From the NCBI GenBank assembly GCA_914767715.1, contig OU612070.1, positions 16,757,501 through 16,821,500 of the forward strand: a DNA stretch of 64,000 nt, given 5' to 3'. Each line of letters opens with the position of its first letter. Position 1 is the first letter of the stretch. Of this stretch, positions 12,266 to 24,500 are shown piece after piece. Both the position numbers and the translations under genes were made by a program. Origin of the DNA: Membranipora membranacea. Taxonomy: Eukaryota > Bryozoa > Gymnolaemata > Cheilostomatida > Membraniporidae. The notes below the pieces were generated by a model that saw only the letters and a program-made list of their open reading frames with translations, did not search any database and was not told the origin of the DNA.

Positions 12266-12271
12266 AATAAA
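12266..12271 (+). terminator. Candidate polyadenylation signal for KPTN
   Basis: AATAAA 314 bp after the KPTN stop codon, in an AT-rich 3' region. A canonical hexamer at a sensible distance. Confidence 0.6.
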
Positions 12272-13046
12272 TACCTCCCAGAAAACTACTAACAATCTGT
12301 TCTGTTCTTCGAATACGGTTTGAGAAATAGGAAAGACCGAGATTCGCTCACCGATCTGTGCCTAAGCCCTAATACAATCTGTGTCTCATTTCCTTATTTT
12401 GGGTATGCAAAAACTAGGATATACTGCAAATGTTCCATCAGATGTGATTGACGTAGATCTCTCTACTGAAATGACTTTTATAAACACCATACATATCAGT
12501 AGTTGATTCACCAGCGTGACATAACTAATCCATGATATAATAGTGACTATACATTTTATGATATAACATCAATTTTGATTATCAAAAGTATAAATAAGTT
12601 GTACAGGCAAAGCCTTGGCTATAATTGAGGAAGAATACATTTTTCTTGGATAGTAAAGATTTGAAAGTTTGTATGACAAAACCAAAGTATATCAGCAGTT
12701 TGAGAATGGTTTAGCGAGTGCTGACGTTTCTGTGTACTGAGATGAGGCATTATTTACAAGCTACAAATTACCAATAGCCAAACTGTATCACCAACCTTTC
12801 AGTTTTCGGGAAAAAAAATCATCTGAAGCAAATCTCGATTTTGGGGGGGGGGGGGAGGTAAATGTAATTGCTTATAATCTCGCATGCTATGCAGCTCCAA
12901 AACAAAATGTTAGCTTTGCTGACTGCCCAACAGGAAGGGTTATAAATGATGAGTCAGCCTCTTCTTGACCTTCGTTGGAAAGTTAAAATTCGCAGACATT
13001 ATGCAAGTGGTACAAATGGTCTGATATTATCCGATGAGGTAACTTT

Positions 13047-13126
13047 GGTCATTGAAACACTTTAATTTACCTGCTTGTCTGTTCACATTGGTCATTGAAA
13101 TACCTTAATTTACCTGCTTGTCTGTT
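13047..13126. repeat. Tandem duplication, period 43 bp
   Basis: Copies begin at 13047 and 13090, each with ggtcattgaaa and tttacctgcttgtctgtt. They differ by one substitution over the shared ~37 nt. Confidence 0.8.
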
Positions 13127-13833
13127 ATTAAGCTGTTCACACTCCTCATTGAATGCTGACCGAGCGCAAATAGGGTCGTAGTTTAAGAAAAAATGGTAGG
13201 GAGGAGGAAATCCTTGAGGGTGTGAAGGACACCAGGTGGAGTCTTGGGTTGATCCCCAGTCGTCAAAGCGTTTTAAAGATATAAATAGCATATGGAAGTC
13301 CCAAATAGACCAAATCTGACACAGAATATTCAATTATAGTATTTTAGGTCACGCAATTGAGAATTCAAGGGGAGGCAGAGCGTTCCTGCCTCCCCTAGAA
13401 CTACAGGCCTGGCTAATGACAGTGCTGACCAAACCACTTAGCACATGTCAACGCCTGCGACAAGCACAATGTTAATGATAGAGGGGCAAAGTGATAGAAC
13501 ATCGAAATTAAAACTTGAATTGTAATTCACCGTGCCCATATTCTGTTACGCCTGGTACCGTATGACATTGGTCAGTATAAGAGTGATGGCAATCTGCTGC
13601 AGGTGCTCATTAAACAGCAGCTGTCACTTTTACCAGGTATGTAGCCTTCACAGTAATGTGACAAAATGTGATTTAATTCTGTCAGATTATGAACAAAGTA
13701 ATAGCTCACATTTTTTAACTTACACTTCATAATAATGTAATGATTCAGTTCTTGTGTTGTGAAATTTATCCGCACTGAACTAGTCGTAATTTTTTTTTTA
13801 CTTTGTTAACAGAGACCTGTTGGTTAGTTTAAG

Positions 13834-13892
13834 CAGGCTGTCTGGGGTGGGTGGGTGGGTCCCTACCCACCCACCTGCCCCCGACAGCCTGC
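13834..13892. repeat. Foldback element family B
   Basis: Arms caggctgtctggggtgggtg... and its complement ...cccacctgcccccgacagcctg, about 27 nt each with a 4-nt centre. A related caggct/gacagcct element lies at 63206. Confidence 0.8.
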
Positions 13893-14039
13893 CCAGGTTA
13901 CCTTTTAGTACCGTTGTTAGTTCAACTCTTTGATTCACCCTTAGCTACACATGTATTATAACCTGTTAGAAATACAAATCTAATGGGGTTTATCATTCAA
14001 TGTAGACCACTGGATATTCTAAGTGCACTTGCTGTTGAA

Positions 14040-16469
14040 ATGGAACTCTTACGATGTTTAGCTTTATTTATGGGAACTTTGGCAGTGGCTAGAGGATTAG
14101 GACCAACTAATGCACTAAATGGAGGTAATTAGCCTTGTCATCCACAGCTACTTTTTTGTTTAGTTGGTTGCGGGTTTTGGGTGCCCCCCCCCCCAAAATA
14201 GAAGCCGTCTGACAAGGCTAGGAGATAATTGCATGTGCAAATCTTTTGATATGATGAGTCTTTTTTTTAGTTATTGATGTGGGATATCTTATATTGAATT
14301 TTCATTTTGCTTACGTTAATTTTCCGAAAAAAAATGTTCCCAAACCCAGGCGAGGATGCATTAAAGTCATGTATAATGCAAGCTAAAAGGACAACGGAGA
14401 GACCAAAATCAGTATAGCAGCTAGTTCTGCAGTAGTTATATGCAGTAATTCATAACATTTCTGGGTAAAAATTACATATAATAACTTCCAACACTAAGCT
14501 ATGCATAGTTTTTACCCAGAAGTCCTATGCATCTCTTCATGCAGTGTAACAATATTGCATAATTACTGCAGAACTAGCTGCCAGCCAATATATTGCTTTG
14601 GTTTGTCTGTAGTCTTTAACAGCTCATGGTCATCACAAAACTTATGATTTAATAATACCTCTGTGTTAAAAAATAAGAAAAGAAATCAAGAGTAGATACA
14701 ACCTGAATAGGGTGTATCCTATCGAACAGGGTCTGATAGCCAACCTCTGGACAAGCCATTTCTCATTTGTATTGCGATATCATTTCAGCTGTATGCACAC
14801 GGGAGGGAGAGTTTGCTGCCGATACCAGTAACATGTGCTGGTATCACCAGTGTGTCCAAAACGCTGCTCGTGCACTGCAATGGATTCCCAGGAGGTGTGG
14901 ATGGATGACTGCTGTTGACGAGAACTACGTGCAGGCATTAACAAACCCATGCACTGTCAATCTTAATTCTGCAACAGCTGGTAAATTCACATATATGGTT
15001 ATACGAACAATGTCGTTCAGAAAATAGAGAAAACTAATATAAGATAGTGTAAGATAATTTCCATTCTCCAATCTCCAATTTTAGACGGCCAAAGTCATTG
15101 TACAATTTCATAGCATTTTGGAATTAAACTCTGTTTTACGTAAATTTAGATACATGTTATAATTGTTAGGTTCGCAATTGCGATTCTTGTAGATGTTTTA
15201 TTATATATATATATTATGTTATATATATTTTATAATATATATTTATATATATCAAAATACATATTTAATATTACATATTTTTCAACCGTCAGCTACAGGT
15301 AACCCGTGTGAAAGAAAATCAGCTCCAGTTGCTGATGACGAGGCCTCATGTCATCCTGTCACATGTCTCAATGGAGGGACGGCGGTGTGGGAGGGAGATC
15401 TCTGTTGGTGTGAGTGCGCACCGTCATGGCGAGGTAACCACGACTGTAGTCTGCCAACGGGACCAACAAACACAGCTCCTCCCGAAGGCGACATATGTAA
15501 GTCACATCCATATATATATATATAGTCTAATATTTGCTATGGTCACACCTGCAAGGCTAGCCGGGGTTTTCGAGCCAATGTGTTGGGTCTGATTGGCTGA
15601 TGGGTGGGAAAAAGCCAATGACAGGTCAGATGGTACTTTAATGAAAGTACCTATTGATTATAATTATCGTGAATGTGTACCTTCAGTGACCTGCCATTGG
15701 CTCTCTTTCCCACCCAGCAGCTAATCAGTGCCAACAAATTGGCTAGGGTTACCAGGCTGCTCTTAGTTGCAATTTATTGGTTCAATTTCAAATGTTTTGA
15801 GTTGTCTTTCCATATAAGTATCCCACAATGCAGTGTCTTGGAATTTCCAGTGAGACCAGCTCAATGCGTAATCACTTGCTTTACACTGAAAGTAAGCATT
15901 GCAATAATGATTTTTGACTTTCAACTGTGCAATAAATGACTTAAATGATCCAGTTGCTCATTTCCGAGCCTGATAATTATTATTGATCTGACAACACCAT
16001 TGTGGGATGGCTATTGTGCTAAGTTTCCATAGAAGGCCATAAGATCAAGGGCTGCAATAGCATAGTAATGTATTATCTAAGTCGATTTATTGCGAAAGAG
16101 ATTGGGTTTAGATGATCTTTCCCAATCACAATGAAATGGTTCTATTAATCACATAGTACCATACCATTCTGAGTCTAAGCCCCCCCCCCCCAGACTCTTG
16201 CCTCCCCCCTCCCTTTGCCCAATGGCCCACTGCCCATTCTATATATCATTACAAAGAGTGCTCATACTGACTTTCATGTTTATTCAGGCGTTGACGGGAT
16301 CGCTCAGCAAGATTGGTGCGCTGCGGCTGGCTATTGCTTAAATGGGGGCACCTGCCATAACCAGTGTTCCTCATTCTGGTGTGACTGTGGGGAGGTTTCA
16401 GCCATGACAGCTGATCATATTGGCAAGAGATGTGAGATATTCACAGCACCACCACCAGGGCGCAGATAG
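14040..16469 (+). CDS. Small secreted cysteine-rich protein with EGF-like modules
   Basis: Four exons: 14040-14124, 14789-14980, 15293-15496, 16288-16469 (663 nt, 220 aa). All introns are GT..AG and each splits a codon after its first base (symmetric 1-1 module exons). Exon 1 encodes a signal peptide (MELLRCLALFMGTLAVARG). Exon 2 is a Cys-rich module (CWYHQC... RRCGW... NPC) of unassigned family, loosely like chitin-binding modules. Exon 3 has an EGF-like core (CLNGGTAVW, then CWCECAPSW, then C). Exon 4 has a second EGF-like core (YCLNGGTCHN, then CDCGE, then C) and ends in a proline-rich PPPGRR tail. No transmembrane segment or GPI signal is evident, so an extracellular ligand or matrix protein is inferred. 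I recognise no named orthologue. An incomplete model with extra exons is possible. Confidence 0.75.
14129..14222. repeat. Hairpin element 5 bp into an intron
   Basis: tagccttgtca near the EGF gene's first donor pairs with tgacaaggcta at the right end. The interior has a C-run. It resembles family B in its C-rich core and gccgtctg word. Confidence 0.6.
14415..14575. repeat. Foldback element (ctgcagtaattatgca family)
   Basis: cagctagttctgcagtagtt at the left pairs with aattactgcagaactagctg at the right. An inner pair ttctgggtaaaaatta / tagtttttacccagaa makes it a long hairpin. The word ctgcagtagttatgcaatat also occurs near 7507, so a remnant of the same family may lie there. Confidence 0.75.
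15554..15760. repeat. Foldback element family D, copy 2
   Basis: Ends ctagccggggttt and aattggctagggttacc. Arms include gccaatgacaggtcagatgg and the complementary tcagtgacctgccattggc, then tgattggctgatgggtggg paired with cccacccagcagctaatca. It is closely related to the copy at 19040. It lies about 57 bp after an EGF-gene donor. Confidence 0.85.
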
Positions 16470-16654
16470 ATTTAAGGCAGTCATACAGTAAAAACTCTGT
16501 TGATGAGTATACCAAGCTCGATTTGCTGTCGAAGTTGAGGTAATATGGCATGCAATAAAAGAGATCAATATAGGAGTTTTAAACATTTTTAAATTGAATG
16601 AGCCACTTTCTATCATTTGTTCTTTTTAAATTCTTTTTACTTACTTACTTACTT

Positions 16655-16660
16655 AATAAA
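16655..16660 (+). terminator. Candidate polyadenylation signal for the EGF-type gene
   Basis: AATAAA 186 bp after the stop codon, immediately after an (ACTT)n run. Another AATAAA lies at about 16942. Confidence 0.5.
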
Positions 16661-17107
16661 GCAAAAACTTTTATTATCACCACAGGCAGATATCACCAAA
16701 AGCAAGCCTGACAAACGAGCCGAACATCGCTCCTAGGTAGAAGTATTTTTCATAAATATATTTAACTTCACATTTTTCACTTATTAATCCTGACCAACTG
16801 ACATAATTTTTCATTTTTGTGTATAGGCATGTAGCATCCATTTTTTATCCTTCCCTCGTTGTACGCTACATTGTCTCTTAGTCATTGTGTTTGAAACATT
16901 GTAAAACATGATCTTATTTGCTTCTCTGCACCGATCGGCTCAATAAAGTTCATATTATTATATTATTTCAGGTCATATACACACTTTTATTACAGAACTT
17001 ACCCTTCAAAAAAACTAAGTATATCCTTGATTGTTGATTTGATATAGTACACTCAACAATGAAATGGATATCATAATGCATTATTTCGGGGTCAGGTCAG
17101 TTTCACT

Positions 17108-17206
17108 CACAGGTCTACTCCAAAACCTGGGATTTTGGCAATGTTCGACAGTCAATGTTTGGCAGTCAAACATTGCCAAAATCCCAGGTTTTGGAGTAGA
17201 CCTGTG
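17108..17206. repeat. Perfect 38-bp inverted repeat
   Basis: Arms 17108-17145 and 17169-17206 are exactly complementary over 38 nt (start cacaggtctactccaaaacc, end gattttggcaatgtt) around a 23-nt spacer. It shares the ctactccaaa and tttggcaatg words with the degenerate element at 2955. A perfect stem implies recent origin or sequence correction between the arms. Confidence 0.9.
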
Positions 17207-17844
17207 GTTTCACTCCTACTTCTCAGATTGCAATCTGAACAATTAGGCTATGCATAACTGCATTACCCATATGGCAATTGATGCTCGAGGTATTGCCATG
17301 AGGACATATAATTGTTACCGCTACCCCTAAACATCTCATGCTGGCCAGATAGTAGGATACTGCCCTGATGGCCACAAAAAGGGTCAGGTCAGGGAGAATG
17401 GCCAGGTCAGGTCAGGTTGTGCCCCTCATAAAGTAAATTGAATCCAGTCAACACAATTAATTTGGAGTTGTTTGCTCGCATTTATGAAGAGAAAACCTTG
17501 GTTATATCCAGATGGGCGTGACTTCAACACTACACCGGATACAGTTTGTTGAATGAAATGAAAAAAGAGTAAAGAGAAAGTGACCTGTCACAAATCCACA
17601 CAGTCTTACTAATACTTACTTACTATCAGTACCATTCACTCCTGCTAATCCAGATAAGAAATTACTAAGTAGGTAGGTAAGCAATAGGTACACAATCTGC
17701 CCAATGAATATATCTATTAGTAGTATCATCAATCAAGTCAGCAAAAGAAAGGAACAACAACGAACAAGTCAAAAACAGTGTACACACACACGACGCAGTG
17801 GAGTGACTGTGAGTGTGACATACTCACATCATATATCATATGAC

Positions 17845-17982
17845 TGGCTCATCCAGCTATATGGGCCCTGGGACTTACATGCCTTAACTTTGGCAATGTC
17901 CAGTATCAACCACCAATCTATACCTGGCACTGGCAAAGTAAAGACATGTGAGTCCCAGGGGCCCATGTAGCTGGGTGACTCG
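17845..17982. repeat. Foldback element related to the 17108 palindrome
   Basis: ggctcatccagctatatggg at the left pairs with cccatgtagctgggtgac at the right. Next in, cctgggacttacatg pairs with catgtgagtcccagg and tttggcaatgtcc faces ggcactggcaaag. Further tttgccta/ttgatcaacc words follow to about 18090. Confidence 0.75.
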
Positions 17983-18570
17983 TCTCATAGTCATATGATG
18001 CCTGTGAGTCTGTGTATCATGATCAACCACCCAAATGGTTGATAATGGACATATATAGGCAAAGTATACATGCTGCTTGTAACTCCAGATGCCTAGACCT
18101 AATACATATCCAGCTAGTTCCATTGCTCAAACATACACTAACCAATGACTAGTCCCCAATCAATGAGTGAGTTGATGAGTACACATTTCTCCAACCCCAG
18201 ACAGAGCCCAAAAGTCCTCAATTAGGCCGGTCGAATAGGTAGTTTTCTTGACTGGAAGAAAATTCATCAACAATGGTCTGTCTGGAGCACAACTACAGAA
18301 GTACTATCTATATCATAAACATAGTACAGGCAACACAGGCCTTCTGTGGTTCGTTCAAGTCCAGCGGTCGTGCAAGTTGAGAGGAATCACTGTTAACTAT
18401 ACAGGAGACCTGTGACAAGCGGGCATAACTCGTTCACAGTCTTTGCCTGGATGAACAGCTATTGTTTGCCTGTATATATCAGTCTTATTATATCTATGTG
18501 TTTCAGTGAGGACAGCACCTTTGATGCCGGTTGTAACAACATTTCCAATGTGACAGAACTGACAAGAGAG

Positions 18571-21500
18571 ATGTCTGGTAACAGGTTAGATGCTATATAT
18601 GTCGATTCACATTTAATCATACCTGCGTTAATTTTTGTTGGCATTTCATTTCCTTTATTTCTTAATTTTAACAATTGACTGAGTCACAGGATTAGAGTAC
18701 GGACATTTCCTAACTTTGTGTGGGTTAGTAAATTGCATAAATCCTACTATGGACTGAGAGACCTTTTTTTAGTCATGTGCTTAACATGCAAACATCAGCT
18801 GTAGGCTACAGTTCCTTGATTTGAGCACTATGGACTGTGTGGATATATTCCCATTTATGATAGTTGATGTTATTGTAGTTTAGTATGGGAGGTGATAGGG
18901 AAGGCTGTGCTGGTGATCATATTAGTATTGCCACCCTTGCTATTCTCCCTATGGATGTTATTCAGAGCAGTCAGAGATTACAGGAGACGAATGTGTCGTA
19001 GACAGGTCAGTAACCGAATCATTCCATGTTGACTAATCACTAGCTAATGTGTTGGCTTTGATTGGCTGGTGGGAGGGAAAGAGCCAATGACAGGTCAGAT
19101 GGTACTTGAAAGTACTTACTGATTATAATTATGGTGAATGTGAAAGTAATGCAGTTTCACTTTCACTATATCACAAGGTACCATTCAGTGACCTGCCATT
19201 GGCTCTCTTTCCTACCAAACACCCAATCAGATCAGAGCCAACACATTGGCTGACTAAGTACCTGACAGTAATAAAGTATACATGGAACCTCAGTAATCAA
19301 GGAATTAATATAACCCCAATTCAGACTCGTTACATAAAAATTCCACTATCATAGGGTCTAAAATTACAAAGACTACAGGAAACTTCGCACAGTTGCTTCT
19401 AGCTAGGTTAAAATCCTGTGAAAACTTTCATTTCAGGCCCTATAGGGTAAGACACAATCATGTTAACGGCATGCAGTTTTTTCCCCGAATCTAAATAAAG
19501 AAGTGCAAGAGGTCTGCCTAGAGCTGTTCCTGTTTATAACTTTGTACAAACTCCCTTACCATAAAGATATCTTGCCTTGAATAAGGGAAGGCCCATTTGT
19601 TACCTTTGACCAAATGAATAACAGAATGATGGCCATCAGTTGAGTTGCAATTCAAAGCAAACACCAAACTATAATAATAGTTTTGATTCTTTGTCCTTAC
19701 AGGGGCGGATCACAGTTGGATTTTTTCACCCCTATTGTAATGCAGGAGGTGGAGGAGAGAGAGTTCTGTGGTGTGCTATACGAGCTCTTCAGACTAAGTA
19801 TGTCATCAGCGTTATACAGGGCGGTCTGTCATTTAGAATCATCAATGACCTTTTTTGGAAATCATTGCTATGGCTTTCCTCAAATTTATCACTCATTTTA
19901 TTTGGTCTTTCAATAAGACAAATTCGTTCCCAAATTGCTCACTCCGAATGTACCTAGTTCCATCAATGAGTGGGTGATGTGCGAGCAAAACCCTCTCACC
20001 GAGTGAGCGATCAAATAGCGATTTTGGCTGTTTTGGATTGGAAGGCCCCCCCCCCCTGTATAACATCATGACAACAGGCTTCAAGATCGGTAAATGCTGG
20101 TGTTGGTGGGTGAATGCAAAAATGTGATATCGACTGTAACTTGATACTTGTATTCATATAGAACATTCGAACTACAGCTTTCATCAAAATGATACAGTGA
20201 TACAGTCCTCAGCAAACCATCAAATTGTTTTACTCTGCCTGGGTACACCATTGTGCACATCACAGTTTCAGATTTGCTCCGATTCATTTGTATTTCGGGG
20301 CATTTTGAACAGAGATGCTAGATTAAAATTAGTTTTAAAGAAGACTTGAGTTCTATTGGTCCCTGAGACCTGAAGGAAGGTTGGTACAAATTTCCTCTGC
20401 CAGCCATTCCCAAAGACAAGAGTACACCATCCATTCCTATAATATTTGACAGGTACCCTCAGGTGGACTGCATAGTATACACAGGTGACATAGATGCCAC
20501 TGATGATCAGATATTAGCTCGAGCCAGCGACAGGCTGGGTGTGGAGCCGATACGAGAGGTAGAGTTCATATTCCTCAAAACCAGACACTGGGTAGAGGCA
20601 TCTAGATACCCTGTACTCACTCTGCTAGGACAAAGCCTTGGCTCGTTAGTGCTAGGTATGTAATGTTTGTCTGAGGCTTGGTTCACATTGTCCCAGATGA
20701 CGCTAGGATGCCATCCCAGATGCTTATCCCAGTCAAATTATAATATTCATCCCAGCATAGCATCGGGAAAGTTTGACGCTTACGAACTTTCCCGATGCTA
20801 TCCCAGACGGACCCAGACAGTCTGGGATTGTGTCATCTTCTGGTTCACATTGACTGGGATGGCTATCTGGGATGAATGTTACACTGTGACTGGGATAAGC
20901 ATCTGGGATGGCATAGTGTCATCTGGGACAATGTGAACCAAGCATGATAATAATACCCACAATGACATCGAGATTTCACTATTATCATGATTGTGTATCT
21001 CTGATCGTTAGAGTCAATTTAATATCAGTACCTAACATCTATCCGCCCCGGATTAGTAAAATTTAACTCGTTTCGTCACACCAAATTCCTTGTGATGGTA
21101 CTCATACTAAATGAATGAATTCACTCTCTATCGATCAGAGATATACATGCAATAGTATATCACGTGATCGGTGTGAATAATACCGCCACCCCTTTATCCC
21201 TGACTATTGAGATTTCAGTTGCAAACGCAAGATGAAATTCATATTGCTGGTCTGTATTTTGTGATTGATTTTGATCAATGTGTGGTACTATGCTATCCCT
21301 GGATCAGTGATTTCCTAAAAAAAAATTGTTGGTGCCTACTGATGTCTCCTAAGCTTGCCAACTCATGGTTATCAGATCAATCGTCATCTCATAACAGGCT
21401 TATAATATAGACTATAATATATCCTTACACTGTAATACACCATAGTCTGTAGTTGATCAAACTTGGCCTTGGTATGTGGCCACTTATTACGAGACCAACT

Positions 21501-24500
21501 CAAACTTGTTATTCTTTTCGGTCAATACCTCACTACAGAGAATATAAACAGACTATACGCTTTAATCCTGATATCACAAGACTCGATAGGAGTGCTACTC
21601 AAATTTTGTACTATATCAACGAACGACTTTGTTGTATATCTGAATCCTGATTTGGTTCAAAATATGGTCTGGTCTTTTTATCTGATCTATGCACCATGTG
21701 CTGTTTATCCTGATGACCTAAACTTTCAACAGGATATAGTGAAGGCGTGATGAAGCATGAAATGCCCTACTTGATAAGGCCAGACAAGTTGATTGATCTG
21801 CCCTATAGGTTGTAAACATGACGTGGTACATGCAAAGTACATGGCATCATAACAAATGCTCCACTTTCTGAATAATTGATTGTATCAAAGTTCATCAAAT
21901 CTTTTTTCCCACTCTTTATTACTACACCAACAGCTAAACATTTGAGCTTCCAAACTAAAGTTGCTTATAAAGATATACCATGCAAATATGCATACATATA
22001 GTATATACCATAACATATACTATGAAGTGCAGGCAGCACCTCATCCGAACAACATAGTATAGACAGACAGTGACTGGTTTTAAACGTATCAAAGTTTTCT
22101 ATACTTTTTATAAGAGAAATTTCTTTGTACAATCTCAAACCACTGTTAACTTTGAACAGGCTGCTTCGTACACGCGCTAAAGAGGATTGTTTGCTCATGT
22201 TTCACATTTTATGGTTATATGTTCCAGGCTGGGAGGCTTTGAGGAAGTTTGTCCCTGATATTTACATAGACAGTATGGGCTATGCCTTCACTTTACCATT
22301 ATTCAAATACTTTGGAGGATGTAAGGTAGCAGCGTATGTACATTATCCTACCATCAGGTAAGAACCACACTGATCGCGTTATATATCTTTGATCAGTAGA
22401 GTGAATTAATTCATTTCACTTGAGTACCACCAGAAGGAATTCGATGTGACAACTTGAGGTCAATTTCAACAATTATGGAAGGGCGCATGTTAGGTACTCA
22501 TAGTACTCCAACAAACAGTGATACACATGTAAATAGTGTCAGTGTGGGTTAGATCGCTGTCATCCAGAGATGTGTAGAAAATCTGGCGACGACGTAACAG
22601 CTCCAACAATTTGATGATGACTTGCCAGGAACAATTAATGTTCTTATTACCTGGGCTTTCATGCTGTAACTTTTGCTAGGTTGCTAAAAATGCAACAATC
22701 AACCTTGCTGGATATTGTTGCTAGTATGATATGTGAGAAGTTTGTCTGATTCACTCTATGGTGATGACAAAACGGTAGTCTGTTATTTAGTACTAGAGAC
22801 ATGCAGGGCAACATATGATAAACATTCGCATATAAATATATGAATATATATATATATATATATACACATAAATATATATGTATGTATCTGTGGTTTAAGT
22901 AGATGAATCCCGAATTCAACTGGAGGTATAACCGTCACCCTGCTCAACTCCAGCTTAACACATCACATCTATTTTAGCACTGACATGCTGGGTAAAGTAG
23001 CCAGAATGGAATCTTCATATAACAACAACTCAGCAGTAGCTAGGAGTAAATCACTGAGTAAACTCAAGCTCATATACTACAAACTATTCGCTTACATATA
23101 CGGCAAGGCTGGAAGGTGAGTTATGTAATCCGTACTGTGCTCATGTGTGCCCAAGACATTGTCACTTCCATTGATGTTAAATCACTTTCATTTGGAGGAC
23201 TTTTTGATATGTAGACACTGTGGCGCATAACCGGCATTATCCAAACTTCCTGTGCACATCTGAGTGAGATACTTGCTGGTTCTAAATGACTACAGTTTAA
23301 TAGTTAGAACAGCAGTCAATACTGTTATTGATGAATATTTTACCAATTGAAGATGACGTACCACACATTTTACTATTAGTATTAGCTTCATCCTTTAAAT
23401 ATCTTATCTTATCAGCAGTAAAATGATCCCATCTATAGTAGGCAATATTGAATACCCTCTATTCGTTCATTTTACTACCATAATTTGGAGTTGCCCACTC
23501 CCTGATCAACATGTTCAATAAGTGGGCAACTCCGAAATTTTCATGAATTTGTGATACTATAATACATCAAGTCAAGGGACATGTCCCAAACTATTTTCAA
23601 ATTTTTTTGGGGAGAATCTGTTTCTATATGAAGCCACCTTCATCAATAGCCATGGAAACTTGTTGAGTTGCTCTGTTTATTGAGCTGGTTTGCCTTCTTT
23701 TGATTAGTACTCTCTTTCTGATACAGGAGTTGTGATGTAGTGATGGTTAACTCTACATGGACAAGAGGACATGTGTCCGATATCTGGAAGACTCCAGATC
23801 TCCATACTGTGTATCCCCCATGCGATGTCACAGAGTTCACCAAACTACCTCTCAGTAGTAATAAACAGAAACATATTGTATCTGTCGCCCAGTTTAGACC
23901 AGAAAAGGATCATCAACTACAGGTAAATAATAATATAGTCCGGATTTATATTGAGGATCATCAACTACAGGTAAATAATAATATAGTCCGGATTTATATT
24001 GATTTTCTTAATGCTAGTTACTGCCTCAATGGTCAAGTTGATGTAAAACTGGTCTGAACATGGGTGGAATGCAGCTGATAAGATGTCCATTCAGGTTAGA
24101 TTTCAGTCAGATCAGGACTCTAAATAATGGAGGTCCTCTGTATGTACATACAGATACAATAAGCCTACTGTATGGTATAGCTCTATGCATGAGGAGGCAG
24201 TCACTGGCCGCTGCAGCTTCAGCCTTGATAGTGGATATGGTTCACGCTGGGTTACAACTCTCAACGGTTGAAGAGTGGCACTAATGACTTGGAAACCTAG
24301 TCGCCACTAGAAAACACTTCCTATGCATGCACCTCGGTGCAGGTAATTGTAATTGTGACAGACAGAAAACATTATTTGAGATGTGAGTGAGCAGACACAA
24401 ACCAACATCCTTTTTTCATTTATAGATTCGAGCGTTTCACAAGTTTTACTCATCGATGCACTCTACGCAGCGTGAGGGGTATAAGCTGGTGCTGGTGGGA

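Larger units (their letters stand above)
12272..14039. other. KPTN-EGF gene intergenic region
   Basis: No supported exon. It holds a G-run near 12843, a 43-bp-period tandem repeat (13047-13126), a pair of complementary words around 13346-13400 (ggggaggcag / ctgcctcccc), and a family B foldback at 13834-13892. Confidence 0.5.
16661..18570. other. EGF gene-ALG11 intergenic region
   Basis: No supported coding exon. It contains the perfect 38-bp palindrome element at 17108-17206 and a related foldback at 17845-17982. A candidate acceptor (tgtttcag, ends 18513) could start the ALG11 first exon as a mostly 5'UTR exon 18514-18584. Confidence 0.5.
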
